This document shows, one piece after another, positions 1 through 8,310 of a DNA stretch of 64,000 nucleotides. How positions within the stretch are numbered: the stretch's first letter is position 1; each line of letters opens with the position of its first letter. The notes beneath the pieces were generated by a model. The model searched no databases. It was not told the origin of the DNA and saw only the letters and a program-made list of their open reading frames with translations. A program made the translations under genes and the position numbers. Source of the stretch: Palaeococcus ferrophilus DSM 13482 (GTDB lineage: Archaea > Methanobacteriota_B > Thermococci > Thermococcales > Thermococcaceae); NCBI RefSeq assembly GCF_000966265.1, contig NZ_LANF01000005.1:1-64000 (forward strand). The letters run 5' to 3'.

Positions 1-31
1 AAATCCTGCAGGAGTTGAGCGACGCAGGGGC

Positions 32-331
32 GTTGCAATAAGACTCTAAGAGAATTGAAAGCGTCGAGGGATTTCTTAAACGCCCGGCGTAGGGCCGGTT
101 GCAATAAGACTCTAAGAGAATTGAAAGCGGGGAAAATCCCGCGCGGGTCCTCCATGTCGTCCAGGTTGCAATAAGACTCTAAGAGAATTGAAAGTCTTTT
201 ACGCTTGGGTGCAGAACTCTCCAGCGGCCCAGTTGCAATAAGACTCTAAGAGAATTGAAAGTCATTGACAACAATAGCTTCTGAACTTCTCCCCAGTCGT
301 CGGTTGCAATAAGACTCTAAGAGAATTGAAG
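32..331 (+). CRISPR. CRISPR array, trailer-end portion (5 repeats, 4 complete spacers)
   Basis: Four identical 30-bp repeats lie at 32-61, 98-127, 165-194 and 232-261, beginning GTTGCAATAAGACTC and ending GAATTGAAAG. A fifth at 303-331 loses one A near its 3' end. Spacers are 62-97, 128-164, 195-231 and 262-302 (36, 37, 37 and 41 bp); bases 1-31 are part of another spacer. The repeat is of Thermococcales type, and its ATTGAAAG end would be the 8-nt crRNA handle left by Cas6, so crRNAs read from the + strand. The degenerate last repeat marks the old end, so the leader lies left of the window. The cas6 gene near 57.5 kb could process this array. No spacer obviously matches the rest of the window. 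Confidence 0.97.
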
Positions 332-666
332 CTGGGGGAGGTTTCTGGGGTTTTTCTGGCATCTTTCTGAGCCCCCTAAGTTACCCCCTTCTTCAGCATC
401 CCGCTAATCCTCGGCTTAAGAGTGAGTTTTCACTGGTTTTGAGGGAGTTGATAGGGCTTACATGGAATTCAGAGCCTCGGGGAGGAGTGCAGGCCCCGGC
501 AACTAAACTGGGTTTACCGCAAAAACAAAACCCTTCAATGGGCTCTTTTCAGCCAATCGGGCACTCTCAAGTGGTTTTGCATGTACAAAAATGCACTACA
601 CCTCTTCCGCTTTTACAACTATCGAGAGTAGATGGGTGCACCGACGAGTTGCCGATAGGGTGGGGA
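332..666. other. Intergenic stretch without a recognised gene
   Basis: About 335 bases separate the CRISPR trailer from the 3' end of gatE. Open frames here run into the antisense of gatE and show no family resemblance. I see no tRNA-like arms, no further CRISPR repeat and no clear promoter. The stretch is probably trailer and downstream sequence. Confidence 0.6.
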
Positions 667-667
667 G

Positions 668-689
668 AAAAAAGGCGGGCTCAGCCCGC
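668..689 (-). terminator. Hairpin plus T-run after gatE
   Basis: On the minus strand GCGGGC-TGA-GCCCGC forms a short GC-rich hairpin directly followed by CC and six T residues. The loop contains the gatE stop codon. A T-rich tract is the known archaeal termination signal; the hairpin may simply add stability to the transcript end. Confidence 0.6.
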
Positions 690-2570
690 TATCTCCTGAA
701 TCTTCTTTCTAACCAGGGTGTTCACGAGCTTTCCGTCCGCCCTTCCGCGGAGCTTCGCCATGGCGCGACCCATTATCATTCCCATCGCGCCCATGCCCTT
801 GGTCTTTATGACCTCGATGTTGGCTTTGATGACCTCGTCGATGATCCGCTCCACCTCTTCCTCGCTGAGGAGCGTCAGTCCCTTCTCCTCGGCGACCTGG
901 GCGGCGGTTTTGGTCGGGTTCACCGCGAGCTCCTTGAATATCTCCTCGAAGGCCTCCTTCGCTATCTTCCCGCCGAGGTAGAGCTCAAAGGCCTCCCTTA
1001 TGTGCTCCTCCGTTATGTTCTCTATCGGAACCTCCTTCTTGAGGCCCTTGAGAACGACCACGAGTATTGAGGCCACGAGCGAGGGCTTGAGGCCCTTCCC
1101 AACCAGCTCCTCGAAGAGTTCATCGCGCTCGTCGTTCACCAGCGTCTCTGCTAGGCTTCTGTCTATCTTGTACTCTTTAACGAACCTCTCGACCCTTTCC
1201 TGCGGGAGCTCGGGCAGGTTCTCGAGGATGTTTCTCTTGAACTCCTCGGTTATTTCTATTGAAGGAACGTCCGTCTCGGGGTACATCCTCGCCTTGCCCG
1301 GGAGCGGGCGCATGTACTCGGTGTTGCCGTCCGGCAGGGCCCTCCTCGTCTCCTCGGGAACGCCTTCGATGGCCTCTCTGGCCCTCTTAATGACCTCGCG
1401 GAGCGCGTTCTTCGCGGTCTCTTCCTCCGCCGCTACGAGGACGAAGGCGTCCTCCTCGCCAAGGCCGAGCCTCTCGATAACCGCATTAACCTCTAATTCT
1501 GTAATTCCATAGTTCGGTAATTCATCAATGTGGAATATTCCGCGCACGTACTTCTTTGCCCTGTTCGCCATCTCCGTTCCGAGCCTTCTTCCCGGCTGGA
1601 TTTCCTTCCCTATCAGCCCGCGGAACTTGGGAAGCTTTACCGCCAGGACCTTTCCGCCGTTCTTGATGGCCTTCGCTATTATCTTCGAGCCTGTGTTCCC
1701 GAAGATATCCGTCACGTCGTGGAACTCCTCCTTGAGCTCCTCCGGCTTAGCTCCCCTCTTCCTCAGCTCGTCCCTTATCTTAAGAAGGTGGAGCTGCCTC
1801 TCGACTTCCCTCTCGATGATGAGAGGTATCATGTCGAGCTCCTGGACGCCCTTTATCTCGACCCTCGCCCCACCCCTGATGGAGACGTTGAGATCCTGCC
1901 TGATTGTCCCCAGACCGCGCTTGACCTTTCTGGTGGCCCTCAAAGCGTCGCCTATGAACTTGGCCACGACCTTCGCCTGCTCCGGGTGGTGGATGTCCGG
2001 TGTGGTTGCTATCTCAACCAGGGGGACACCAAGGCGGTCGAGGCGGTAGATTACTTTCTTCTCGCCCCTTTCCACAATCCTGCACGCGTCCTCCTCAAGG
2101 CAGACCGTCGGGATTCCAACACTGCCCCAGGGAGTGTCAACCTTCCCTTCCATGCCCACTATGGCCGTCCTCTGGAAGCCGGAGACGTTGGAGCCGTCTA
2201 TGACGATTTTGCGCATGAAGTGAACCTCGTCAACCGGAACCGCGTTGAGGAGGTAGACTATCTGGAGGGTAACCTTAAGGGCCTCTTCGTCCGGTCCCCT
2301 CGGCGGCTCCTCGTCCATGTAGACAAGATCGGTTAGCTCGTAGTTCCCCTCGTAAACGTAGAACTTCCCCTTCTTGAACTCCTCGAGGGCCGCTGGATCA
2401 ATCTCTCCCAACTCGCTCATGGTGGGCCTCAATCTTCTTTCAAAGGTGAAGTCAACTTCCTCGCTGAACTCGCTCGGCACGGGTGAGAACAGCTTCTTCG
2501 TGTCGAGCTGCCTGTGAATCTCAAGGCCGACCTTGAGGCCGAGTTCCTCGTAGTTGAACTTATCTGTCAT
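681..2570 (-). CDS. gatE: Glutamyl-tRNA(Gln) amidotransferase subunit E
   Basis: This is the tRNA-binding and kinase subunit of the archaeal GatDE amidotransferase. The complex phosphorylates Glu-tRNA(Gln) and converts it to Gln-tRNA(Gln) with ammonia supplied by GatD. The 629 residues match the usual length. The N-terminal GatB/GatE catalytic core is recognisable from [19 protein letters not shown] GatE-specific AspRS-like insertion follows around residues 275-400, and a GatB/YqeY-type helical tail ends the protein. The ATG follows GGAGGTG and overlaps the stop of the DUF104 gene (ATGA), so gatD, the small gene and gatE are co-transcribed. It is required for Gln-tRNA formation in archaea that lack GlnRS. 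Confidence 0.96.
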   Translation of the reverse strand: MTDKFNYEELGLKVGLEIHRQLDTKKLFSPVPSEFSEEVDFTFERRLRPTMSELGEIDPAALEEFKKGKFYVYEGNYELTDLVYMDEEPPRGPDEEALKVTLQIVYLLNAVPVDEVHFMRKIVIDGSNVSGFQRTAIVGMEGKVDTPWGSVGIPTVCLEEDACRIVERGEKKVIYRLDRLGVPLVEIATTPDIHHPEQAKVVAKFIGDALRATRKVKRGLGTIRQDLNVSIRGGARVEIKGVQELDMIPLIIEREVERQLHLLKIRDELRKRGAKPEELKEEFHDVTDIFGNTGSKIIAKAIKNGGKVLAVKLPKFRGLIGKEIQPGRRLGTEMANRAKKYVRGIFHIDELPNYGITELEVNAVIERLGLGEEDAFVLVAAEEETAKNALREVIKRAREAIEGVPEETRRALPDGNTEYMRPLPGKARMYPETDVPSIEITEEFKRNILENLPELPQERVERFVKEYKIDRSLAETLVNDERDELFEELVGKGLKPSLVASILVVVLKGLKKEVPIENITEEHIREAFELYLGGKIAKEAFEEIFKELAVNPTKTAAQVAEEKGLTLLSEEEVERIIDEVIKANIEVIKTKGMGAMGMIMGRAMAKLRGRADGKLVNTLVRKKIQEIAG

Positions 2571-2779
2571 CTCAACACCTCCAGGTTAGTTCTCAAAAAG
2601 TCATCATGAGGCTCTGCCTCCCAGTCGTAGTCGCTCTTCTTCAGGATTCCGGAGTACTTCCTCAGGATTGGGCCGGCTTTTCTCACCATCACCTCAACCT
2701 CAATGCCCTCGGGCAGTTCCACCTTCTCAAGGGGCTTGAACACCCCGTTTCTGTAGATGGCCTTAATACCCACCATCAT
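2567..2779 (-). CDS. DUF104 (AF2212-like) small protein, VapB-type antitoxin family
   Basis: About 70 residues. The N-terminus [21 protein letters not shown] is the DUF104/AF2212-like signature, a short beta-strand domain found in archaeal and cyanobacterial antitoxin-like proteins often paired with PIN toxins. The C-terminal half is acidic and aromatic. It lies between gatD and gatE with overlapping start and stop codons on both sides, so it is translationally coupled to the amidotransferase subunits. No PIN-domain partner is present nearby. The start is ATG at 2779 or 2776 after GAGGTG. Its role here is unknown; it could be a domesticated antitoxin. Confidence 0.75.
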   Translation of the reverse strand: MMVGIKAIYRNGVFKPLEKVELPEGIEVEVMVRKAGPILRKYSGILKKSDYDWEAEPHDDFLRTNLEVLR

Positions 2780-4098
2780 CACCTCAGGTAAGTGTCAAAC
2801 CTCGTGTAGGGCGTTATCTCGCCGGCGTAGTTGGTGAGCATCATCTTTCTGACCTCTTCGGGGTCGTCGGTGTGGCCGAGAACCCACATGAGCTTCACGT
2901 ATGCCGTCTCTGGGAGCATGTCCTCGCAGGGTATAACGCCCGCCTTGAGGAGCTTCCTTCCGGTCGAGTAGACGTTGAGGTTAACCCTTCCGTAGAGGCA
3001 CTGGCTCGTCATGCAGACGGTCACGCCCTCCTGGGTGGCGCGTTCTATGGCTGGAATAACGTCGTTGGGAGTGTGACCGAGGCCGGTTCCCTCGATGACG
3101 AGGCCCTTGTAACCTTTATCAACGAAGAAGTCCACGAGCTCGGCGCTCATTCCGGGGACGACCTTGAGAAGTCCTACCTTCTCCTCCATCTTGCCGTCAA
3201 CCCAGACCTCGCCGTCGCTCCTCTTTTTGTAGTCCTTTCTAAGGAACTCTATCTCGCCGTTGGGCCATATCTTTGCTATGGGCACGTCGTTTATGCTCCT
3301 GAAGGCGTCCCTCCTTGAGGTGTGCATCTTCCTCGCCTTCGTTCCGCGGTGCGCTAAACAGTAGGTGTCGCTCGTCTCGCCGTGCATGACTATCGCCACC
3401 TCTCCGAAGTCGGCGGTGGCCATCCTTACGGAGCATATGAGGTTTATGGCTGAGTCGCTGCTCGGCCTGTCGGAGCTCCTCTGGGAGCCGACTAGTATCA
3501 CGGGCTTTGTTAGGTTCCTAAGCATGAAGCTTAGGGCGGCGGATGTGTAGGCGAGCGTGTCCGTTCCGTGGGCTATCACAACGCCGTCCTCGCCGGAGTT
3601 GAGCGCGCTCGCCACTTCGTGAGCTATCCTTCTCCAGTACTCGGGCCTCATGTCCTCGCTCATGATGTTCATGAGCAGTTTGGGCGTGATGTTGGCTATC
3701 TCAAAGATCTCCGGGACGGCTCTAGCCAGTTCCTCCGCGGTGAAGGCAGCGTGGACGGCTCCAGTCTTGTAGTCTATCTTGCTCGCTATCGTTCCGCCGG
3801 TGCCGATGATGGTTACTCCAGGAAGGCCCTCCTTCCTTGGAAGGACCTCCTTGAATGCAACCTCCTCCTTGGGCCTGGTCCTCTCGACGATTTCGACGCT
3901 CTCGATGAGGTCTATCCTTATTCCCACGTTGTAGCCGTTGTCGAGCTTAATTGTGAGCGTCTCCCCTGGAGAGAGCTCGTACGGCGGCATTATTATGCCT
4001 GTGTACCTTATCCTCCTGTCCCCTTCCCTCTTGACGACCGAGATGCGGTCTCCGAGTGAAAGGTCCTTCTCCTTCATGAAAGTCTCAACTTTTCTCAC
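2779..4098 (-). CDS. gatD: Glutamyl-tRNA(Gln) amidotransferase subunit D (asparaginase-like)
   Basis: GatD is the glutaminase subunit that releases ammonia for GatE. An N-terminal beta-barrel domain of roughly 80 residues is followed by a two-domain type I asparaginase fold. The catalytic segments are visible: IIGTGGTIASKIDY carries the first threonine and HGTDTLAYTSAAL carries the Thr-Asp pair. I chose the GTG at 4098, which follows GGAGGGTGG at good spacing and gives a family-like N-terminus (MRKVETFMKEKDLS). A TTG five codons upstream is possible but overlaps the ribosome binding site. The gene heads the gatD-DUF104-gatE operon. Confidence 0.95.
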   Translation of the reverse strand: MRKVETFMKEKDLSLGDRISVVKREGDRRIRYTGIIMPPYELSPGETLTIKLDNGYNVGIRIDLIESVEIVERTRPKEEVAFKEVLPRKEGLPGVTIIGTGGTIASKIDYKTGAVHAAFTAEELARAVPEIFEIANITPKLLMNIMSEDMRPEYWRRIAHEVASALNSGEDGVVIAHGTDTLAYTSAALSFMLRNLTKPVILVGSQRSSDRPSSDSAINLICSVRMATADFGEVAIVMHGETSDTYCLAHRGTKARKMHTSRRDAFRSINDVPIAKIWPNGEIEFLRKDYKKRSDGEVWVDGKMEEKVGLLKVVPGMSAELVDFFVDKGYKGLVIEGTGLGHTPNDVIPAIERATQEGVTVCMTSQCLYGRVNLNVYSTGRKLLKAGVIPCEDMLPETAYVKLMWVLGHTDDPEEVRKMMLTNYAGEITPYTRFDTYLR

Positions 4099-4140
4099 GT
4101 TACCACCCTCCAATCAGTGTTCATGGGAAGCGTTAAAACG

Positions 4141-4434
4141 TTAGCGGATTTCGATTTTGAAGCGCGGCTCATCTATCCATGACGAGTGGCACCGCGGGCA
4201 CTTGCTCGGGAGCTTTATCTCCGGCTCGAAGACGAAGCCGCAGTTCCTGCACATGGCCGGCTGTATGAGGAGAACCTTCCCCTCACGCTTGAGCGTTTTC
4301 GAGATTACCCTCAGGTCTTCCAGCAGTATCTTTTTGGTGCCTTTTCCCCTCATTTCGAGGACGACGGCGAGTTCGCTGATGCTGTAGTCCCTCCCTTCCA
4401 AAAGCTTTATTATTCTCTGCCGCCTCGTCATCAT
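4141..4434 (-). CDS. Predicted transcriptional regulator, HTH plus zinc ribbon (COG3357-like)
   Basis: 97 residues. Residues 1-50 form a winged-helix-like domain (RRQRIIKLLEGRDYSISELA). The C-terminal half is a zinc ribbon with two Cys pairs, CRNCGF and CPRCHSSW. The combination matches the archaeal family of short HTH/Zn-ribbon proteins predicted to regulate transcription. It faces away from pus10, and its promoter lies in the roughly 45-bp gap between the two genes. Its targets are unknown. Confidence 0.8.
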   Translation of the reverse strand: MMTRRQRIIKLLEGRDYSISELAVVLEMRGKGTKKILLEDLRVISKTLKREGKVLLIQPAMCRNCGFVFEPEIKLPSKCPRCHSSWIDEPRFKIEIR

Positions 4435-4480
4435 GGTAGTTAGTCCGGGCGAACGTTAAAAAGGTTAGCGGGTGGGGGAG

Positions 4481-5617
4481 ATGATACTCGAAAGGGCCGA
4501 GGAGCTCCTGAAGACACAGAAACTGTGCAACCACTGCCTTGGAAGGGCCTTCGCGAAGCTCGGGAAGGGTACCAATGAGGAGAGGGGAAGGGCGATACGG
4601 TTCGTCCTCAGCATGGAGGGTAAAGAGTTTGATGAACCAGAAGTTTGTGGGCTCTGCGGTGGGGTTTTTGAGAGACTTGATGAACTTGCCGAAAAATGCA
4701 CCGAGAAGGCAAGGGATTATGAATTCGAGAGCTTCATGGTCGGCTCAAGCTTTCCGGAGGAGGTGCTTGAGAAGGAGGGGGCCCTTTTCGAAGGACTCCC
4801 CTCAGAGCCGATAAACCGCGAGTTCAACAGGGAACTTGGAAAAAGGCTTGAAAGGGCCCTTGGGAAGAGGGCCGAGAGGAAAAACCCCGACCTGACGTTC
4901 CTGGTTGAGCCCTACTCCGGGAGGGTGAAAATCCGTACGAGGAGTGTTTACATTTACGGCAGATACCGGAAGCTTGTCCGGGGGATACCCCAAACTCCCC
5001 TAAAAGGCTACAAAGAGAGCGTGGCCTCGATGATAACGCGGCCATTTGCAAAGGCTTTCGGTGGAAAGGCTGTCTTCCACGGAGCCGGAAGGGAGGACGT
5101 TGACGTGAGGATGCTCGGTTCCGGAAGGCCCTTCTTTGTGGAGGTTAAGAATCCCCGCAGGCGGAGGGTTGAGCTTGAGGAGATAGCGAGGGAAATCAAC
5201 GCGAGCGGCAAGGCGGAGGTCTTTGGCCTCAGGTACTCCAGCGGGGAAGAGATGAAGGGTGTCCTGAGCGAGAGGCACGACAAGGAGTACGAGGCCCTCG
5301 TTTACGTCCCGCAGGGGACGGATGAGGGAGACCTCAGGAAGGTTCTGGAAGTGTTGAACGGGGCCGTGATTCATCAAAGAACTCCGAGGAGAGTTTTAAA
5401 AAGACGGAGCGACTTAACGAGGGTTAGAAAAGTTTATAAAGTGAGTGGGGAAGTGGTTGATGGAACCCACCTCAGGCTGAGAATATTTTGCGAAGGTGGA
5501 CTCTACATAAAAGAGCTGATATCGGGAGATGGAGGGCGAACGAGCCCTTCAGTTTCGGAAATACTGGCCAAAGAGGCCGTTTGTGAAGCACTGGACGTTA
5601 TAAATGTTGAGAGGTGA
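4481..5617 (+). CDS. pus10: tRNA pseudouridine synthase Pus10
   Basis: Pus10 makes pseudouridine 55, and in many archaea also 54, in the tRNA T-loop. About 378 residues. The N-terminal THUMP-containing region has the family zinc site, CNHCLGRAF and CGLCGG. The catalytic domain contains DVDVRMLGSGRPFFVEVKNP, with the nucleophilic aspartate in the R-M-L-G-S-G-R-P block. I use the ATG at 4481, which follows GGTGGGGGAG; a GTG three codons earlier is possible. The stop overlaps the ribosome binding site of the L21e gene, so pus10, rpl21e and rpoF form one translation-related operon. Confidence 0.93.
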   Translation: MILERAEELLKTQKLCNHCLGRAFAKLGKGTNEERGRAIRFVLSMEGKEFDEPEVCGLCGGVFERLDELAEKCTEKARDYEFESFMVGSSFPEEVLEKEGALFEGLPSEPINREFNRELGKRLERALGKRAERKNPDLTFLVEPYSGRVKIRTRSVYIYGRYRKLVRGIPQTPLKGYKESVASMITRPFAKAFGGKAVFHGAGREDVDVRMLGSGRPFFVEVKNPRRRRVELEEIAREINASGKAEVFGLRYSSGEEMKGVLSERHDKEYEALVYVPQGTDEGDLRKVLEVLNGAVIHQRTPRRVLKRRSDLTRVRKVYKVSGEVVDGTHLRLRIFCEGGLYIKELISGDGGRTSPSVSEILAKEAVCEALDVINVER

Positions 5618-5623
5618 ATGAAA

Positions 5624-5917
5624 ATGGTCAAGAAGGCACACACCCCGAGGAGGAAGACCAGGGGCAAACTTAGCAAGCACCCGAGGAGAAGGGGAATGCC
5701 CCCTGTTACCCAGTTCCTCAAGGAGTTTGAGGTTGGACAGAAGGTTCACATCGTCATAGAGCCGAGCTACCACAAGGGAATGCCCGACCCGAGGTTCCAC
5801 GGAAGGACCGGAACCGTTGTCGGCAAGCGCGGAGATGCCTACGTTGTGGAGCTCACCGACGGGGGCAAGGTTAAGACGTTCTTCATACACCCCGTTCACC
5901 TAAGGCCTCAGAAGTGA
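5624..5917 (+). CDS. rpl21e: Large ribosomal subunit protein eL21 (L21e)
   Basis: 97 residues, the usual size, with the typical basic N-terminus [18 protein letters not shown] and the SH3-like core [20 protein letters not shown]. It is a structural component of the archaeal and eukaryotic 50S/60S subunit. GAGGTG at 5611-5616 is 7 nt from the ATG at 5624 but only 1 nt from the ATG at 5618, so 5624 is the better start. It sits between pus10 and rpoF. Confidence 0.96.
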   Translation: MVKKAHTPRRKTRGKLSKHPRRRGMPPVTQFLKEFEVGQKVHIVIEPSYHKGMPDPRFHGRTGTVVGKRGDAYVVELTDGGKVKTFFIHPVHLRPQK

Positions 5918-5922
5918 GAGCC

Positions 5923-6288
5923 ATGATAGGGAGAAAAAAGCTTGGGGAAAAGTACGTGACCCTTGCGGAGGTTCAGGAGATACTAAGGAAGGCGTGGGAA
6001 GAGGGCGTTAAGGTTAACCCCGAGGAGCCCCTGAACTACGAGGCCAGATTGAGCCTTGAGCACGCGGAGCGCTTCAGCAAGGTAAAGCCAGAGGACGTCG
6101 AGAAGGCCAGGGAGGAGCTCATAGCGACCTTCGACTGGATGACCGAGCGCCTCGCGGTCAAGCTCCTCGACCTCATGCCCGAGGACTACTTCGACATCCG
6201 CGTGATCTTCGCCAAGGAGGACTACATGCCCTCGCCCGAAGAGGGAGAGGCCATCGTGGGAATCCTCTCCAAGTACCGCAAGGAATGA
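5923..6288 (+). CDS. rpoF: DNA-directed RNA polymerase subunit Rpo4 (RpoF)
   Basis: About 121 residues matching archaeal Rpo4, the partner of Rpo7 in the polymerase stalk. Family features are the N-terminal IGRKKLGEKYVTLAEVQEIL and the helical HRDC-like region ending in DLMPEDYFDIRVIF. It is the last gene of the pus10-rpl21e-rpoF operon. The GTG at 5914 overlaps the L21e stop; the ATG at 5923 gives the family-like N-terminus and is preferred. Confidence 0.93.
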   Translation: MIGRKKLGEKYVTLAEVQEILRKAWEEGVKVNPEEPLNYEARLSLEHAERFSKVKPEDVEKAREELIATFDWMTERLAVKLLDLMPEDYFDIRVIFAKEDYMPSPEEGEAIVGILSKYRKE

Positions 6289-6371
6289 ACCTCATTTCTT
6301 CTTTTTCTAACCTTTCCAACGGATAGCAAAAGGTTAAAACAAAACGGCGCAATATTCTTCTGGTGGTGGTC

Positions 6372-7259
6372 ATGGCCCTGAAAAAAATAGTGGGTATAAT
6401 CATAGCCATCCTTCTCCTGTGGGGAGGGTATCTGGCCTACGCCCTCTACACCGTGGGCTCAAGCTTTAAGGTCAGCGGCGAGTGGGGGGATGTTAACGAG
6501 AACACCACGGAGCTCTGGATTCACATTGACCTCGGCAAGCCGATTCCTGCTACCCTAACGTTCACCTCCATCCACGTCTACGTGGCGGGCGTTCCGGTTG
6601 GAGAGGTAAAGAATGCCAAGCTCGGGTTCATGGGGAGCAAAATAGACGGCGTCTTCGTGCTTGACAACCACAGGGCAGTGGAGGCCTTCAAGAGGCACGT
6701 CGAGAACGGGGAGCGGAGCGAGGTCACCGTGGAGATTGAGGCGAAGGCACTCGGAATTCCAATCCACCAGAGCCTTAACGTGGACGTCACCACGGACATC
6801 CTCTCCTACCTCAACATCCAGACCCAGAGCGAAAAGGAAGGTGTCCTCATCACGCCCGAGATAAAGGGCATAACCTCACGCTGGGGCGCCATCGGAGAGG
6901 ACTACATAGAGATACACAGCAACATAAAGCTCTACAACCCAAACGCCTACCCCCTGCCAGTTCCGAAGCTTTCCTACGCGCTCTCACTTAACGATATAGA
7001 GATTGCAAAGGGGCAGCTGAAGAAGGGCTTCACACTGCCGGCAAAGGGCGAGGCAACGGCCGAAGTTCTGACGCGCCTCGATACGAACCGGGCCATAAAG
7101 GCGTGGGTGAGCCACATAGAGCACGGCGAGAAGAGCACAGTGAAGGCTGACATAGTGCTCACGGTCAACTTCCTCGGAAAGGAGCAGTCCATCAGGATAT
7201 CCGCCGTGGAAAAGACCGTGGAGACCGACATACTGGGCATGATAAACCAAAAGCCGTAA
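6372..7259 (+). CDS. Membrane-anchored LEA14/WHy-domain protein
   Basis: About 295 residues. One N-terminal membrane segment (IVGIIIAILLLWGGYLAYALY) is followed by two repeats of a beta-sandwich resembling the WHy/LEA-2 domain, at roughly residues 45-150 and 185-290. Each repeat has the pattern of polar strands followed by NHRAVEAFKRHVENGE or NRAIKAWVSHIEHGE. LEA14-like proteins are linked to desiccation stress in plants; the archaeal role is not established. The domain would face outside the cell. The ATG at 6372 follows GGTGGTGG. Confidence 0.8.
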   Translation: MALKKIVGIIIAILLLWGGYLAYALYTVGSSFKVSGEWGDVNENTTELWIHIDLGKPIPATLTFTSIHVYVAGVPVGEVKNAKLGFMGSKIDGVFVLDNHRAVEAFKRHVENGERSEVTVEIEAKALGIPIHQSLNVDVTTDILSYLNIQTQSEKEGVLITPEIKGITSRWGAIGEDYIEIHSNIKLYNPNAYPLPVPKLSYALSLNDIEIAKGQLKKGFTLPAKGEATAEVLTRLDTNRAIKAWVSHIEHGEKSTVKADIVLTVNFLGKEQSIRISAVEKTVETDILGMINQKP

Positions 7260-7368
7260 ACTTTTGCACCATTTTCCCTTTTTTGATGACTCTTTACTGT
7301 TGCCACCATACCTCACTATGAATAGTAAAACTTATAAGTTCCTGCGTATTTCTACAACCGGTGGTACC

Positions 7369-8241
7369 ATGGGAGCGATGGATGCCATTGGTGAGGGTAT
7401 AGATTACCTGACGCAGGAGAGGAGAGCCCTCGTAATCCCGGGGGCGTTGATAGGAGTGGCTTACGCTCTCCAGGTTCTCGGGGAGGGAAAGAACGACGTT
7501 GGGAGCATCTTTGGGAACCTCATGGCAACGGAGCTCGGGAGGGGCCACATCTCAGAACCAGTATCATGGAAGCTTACGCTCGTGGCATCTCTCCTCCTCT
7601 TCGTTGCCGCACTCTTCATCACACCATACATCGTGGAGCGCTACAGGGAATTCGAGAAGGGGGAGCCAATTGAGGAGGGGCCCCTTGTAAGGAAGGCCCT
7701 CCGAAAGATGCCCGGTGTCCTCGTGGCGGGCATCGCCTACGGCATCGTTTACCTTCTCGTGTTCCTTATCGCCCTAATCCCCCTAATACTGGTCACGGCG
7801 GTCATACCCGGCCTCGGGATAGCCCTCGCGATAATCCTCGGCATTCCCCTCGGCCTCTGGATGGCTGGGATTGCTGAGACAGCCATACCCGCGTACCTCT
7901 GGACGGAGGATTTAGGGGAGGGCTTTGGGCTCCTCTCAACGGCGTGGGAAAACAAGGCGGAGTTCGCGGTGTTCGGACTGCTGGTATTCCTCGTATCGCT
8001 CGCGGGCTACCTCGTGGGGGGGATAGCCCTGCTGATCTTCGCCTTCATGGGGGCCGGCGTCGTGGGGGGCTTCCTGTTTGGCGTTGTCATGGCAGGTTTG
8101 AGCATCGTCACGACGGTGGCGGCCATAGAGTTCTTCAGGGACGTTAAGGGCTATTCCCTGAACTGGAGCGGTGAGGAAGCACTCCCCGTGGAGGAGACCT
8201 TCATCAACTACGACCCCCTCATGGGGGCCCGCCGCTACTGA
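7369..8241 (+). CDS. Polytopic membrane protein of unknown function
   Basis: About 290 residues with six or so hydrophobic segments, including LVIPGALIGVAYALQVL, LTLVASLLLFVAALFI and two Gly/Ala-rich hairpins near the C-terminus. The ATG at 7369 follows GGTGGT and lies about 32 bp after a TATA-like CTTATAAG at 7331-7338. The upstream in-frame ATGs overlap that promoter and are unlikely starts. I do not recognise a functional motif. It resembles membrane proteins of unknown function seen in Thermococcales. Confidence 0.7.
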   Translation: MGAMDAIGEGIDYLTQERRALVIPGALIGVAYALQVLGEGKNDVGSIFGNLMATELGRGHISEPVSWKLTLVASLLLFVAALFITPYIVERYREFEKGEPIEEGPLVRKALRKMPGVLVAGIAYGIVYLLVFLIALIPLILVTAVIPGLGIALAIILGIPLGLWMAGIAETAIPAYLWTEDLGEGFGLLSTAWENKAEFAVFGLLVFLVSLAGYLVGGIALLIFAFMGAGVVGGFLFGVVMAGLSIVTTVAAIEFFRDVKGYSLNWSGEEALPVEETFINYDPLMGARRY

Positions 8242-8310
8242 ATTTTATCTCTTTGAAAAATCAGGGAGGGGAGTGCCCGTCCGCGAGCCGGGCTGATAAT
8301 GGTGGCGGCG

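Noticed and set aside
62-302. Spacer matches to genes in this window
   Set aside because: By eye no spacer aligns with any part of the window; a real search would be needed to find targets elsewhere.
439-1070. Two overlapping plus-strand open frames downstream of the CRISPR array
   Set aside because: They run into the antisense of gatE, have no good ribosome binding site and show no family-like composition.
2567-2779. Classical toxin-antitoxin operon
   Set aside because: Only the antitoxin-like half is present; the neighbours are gatD and gatE.
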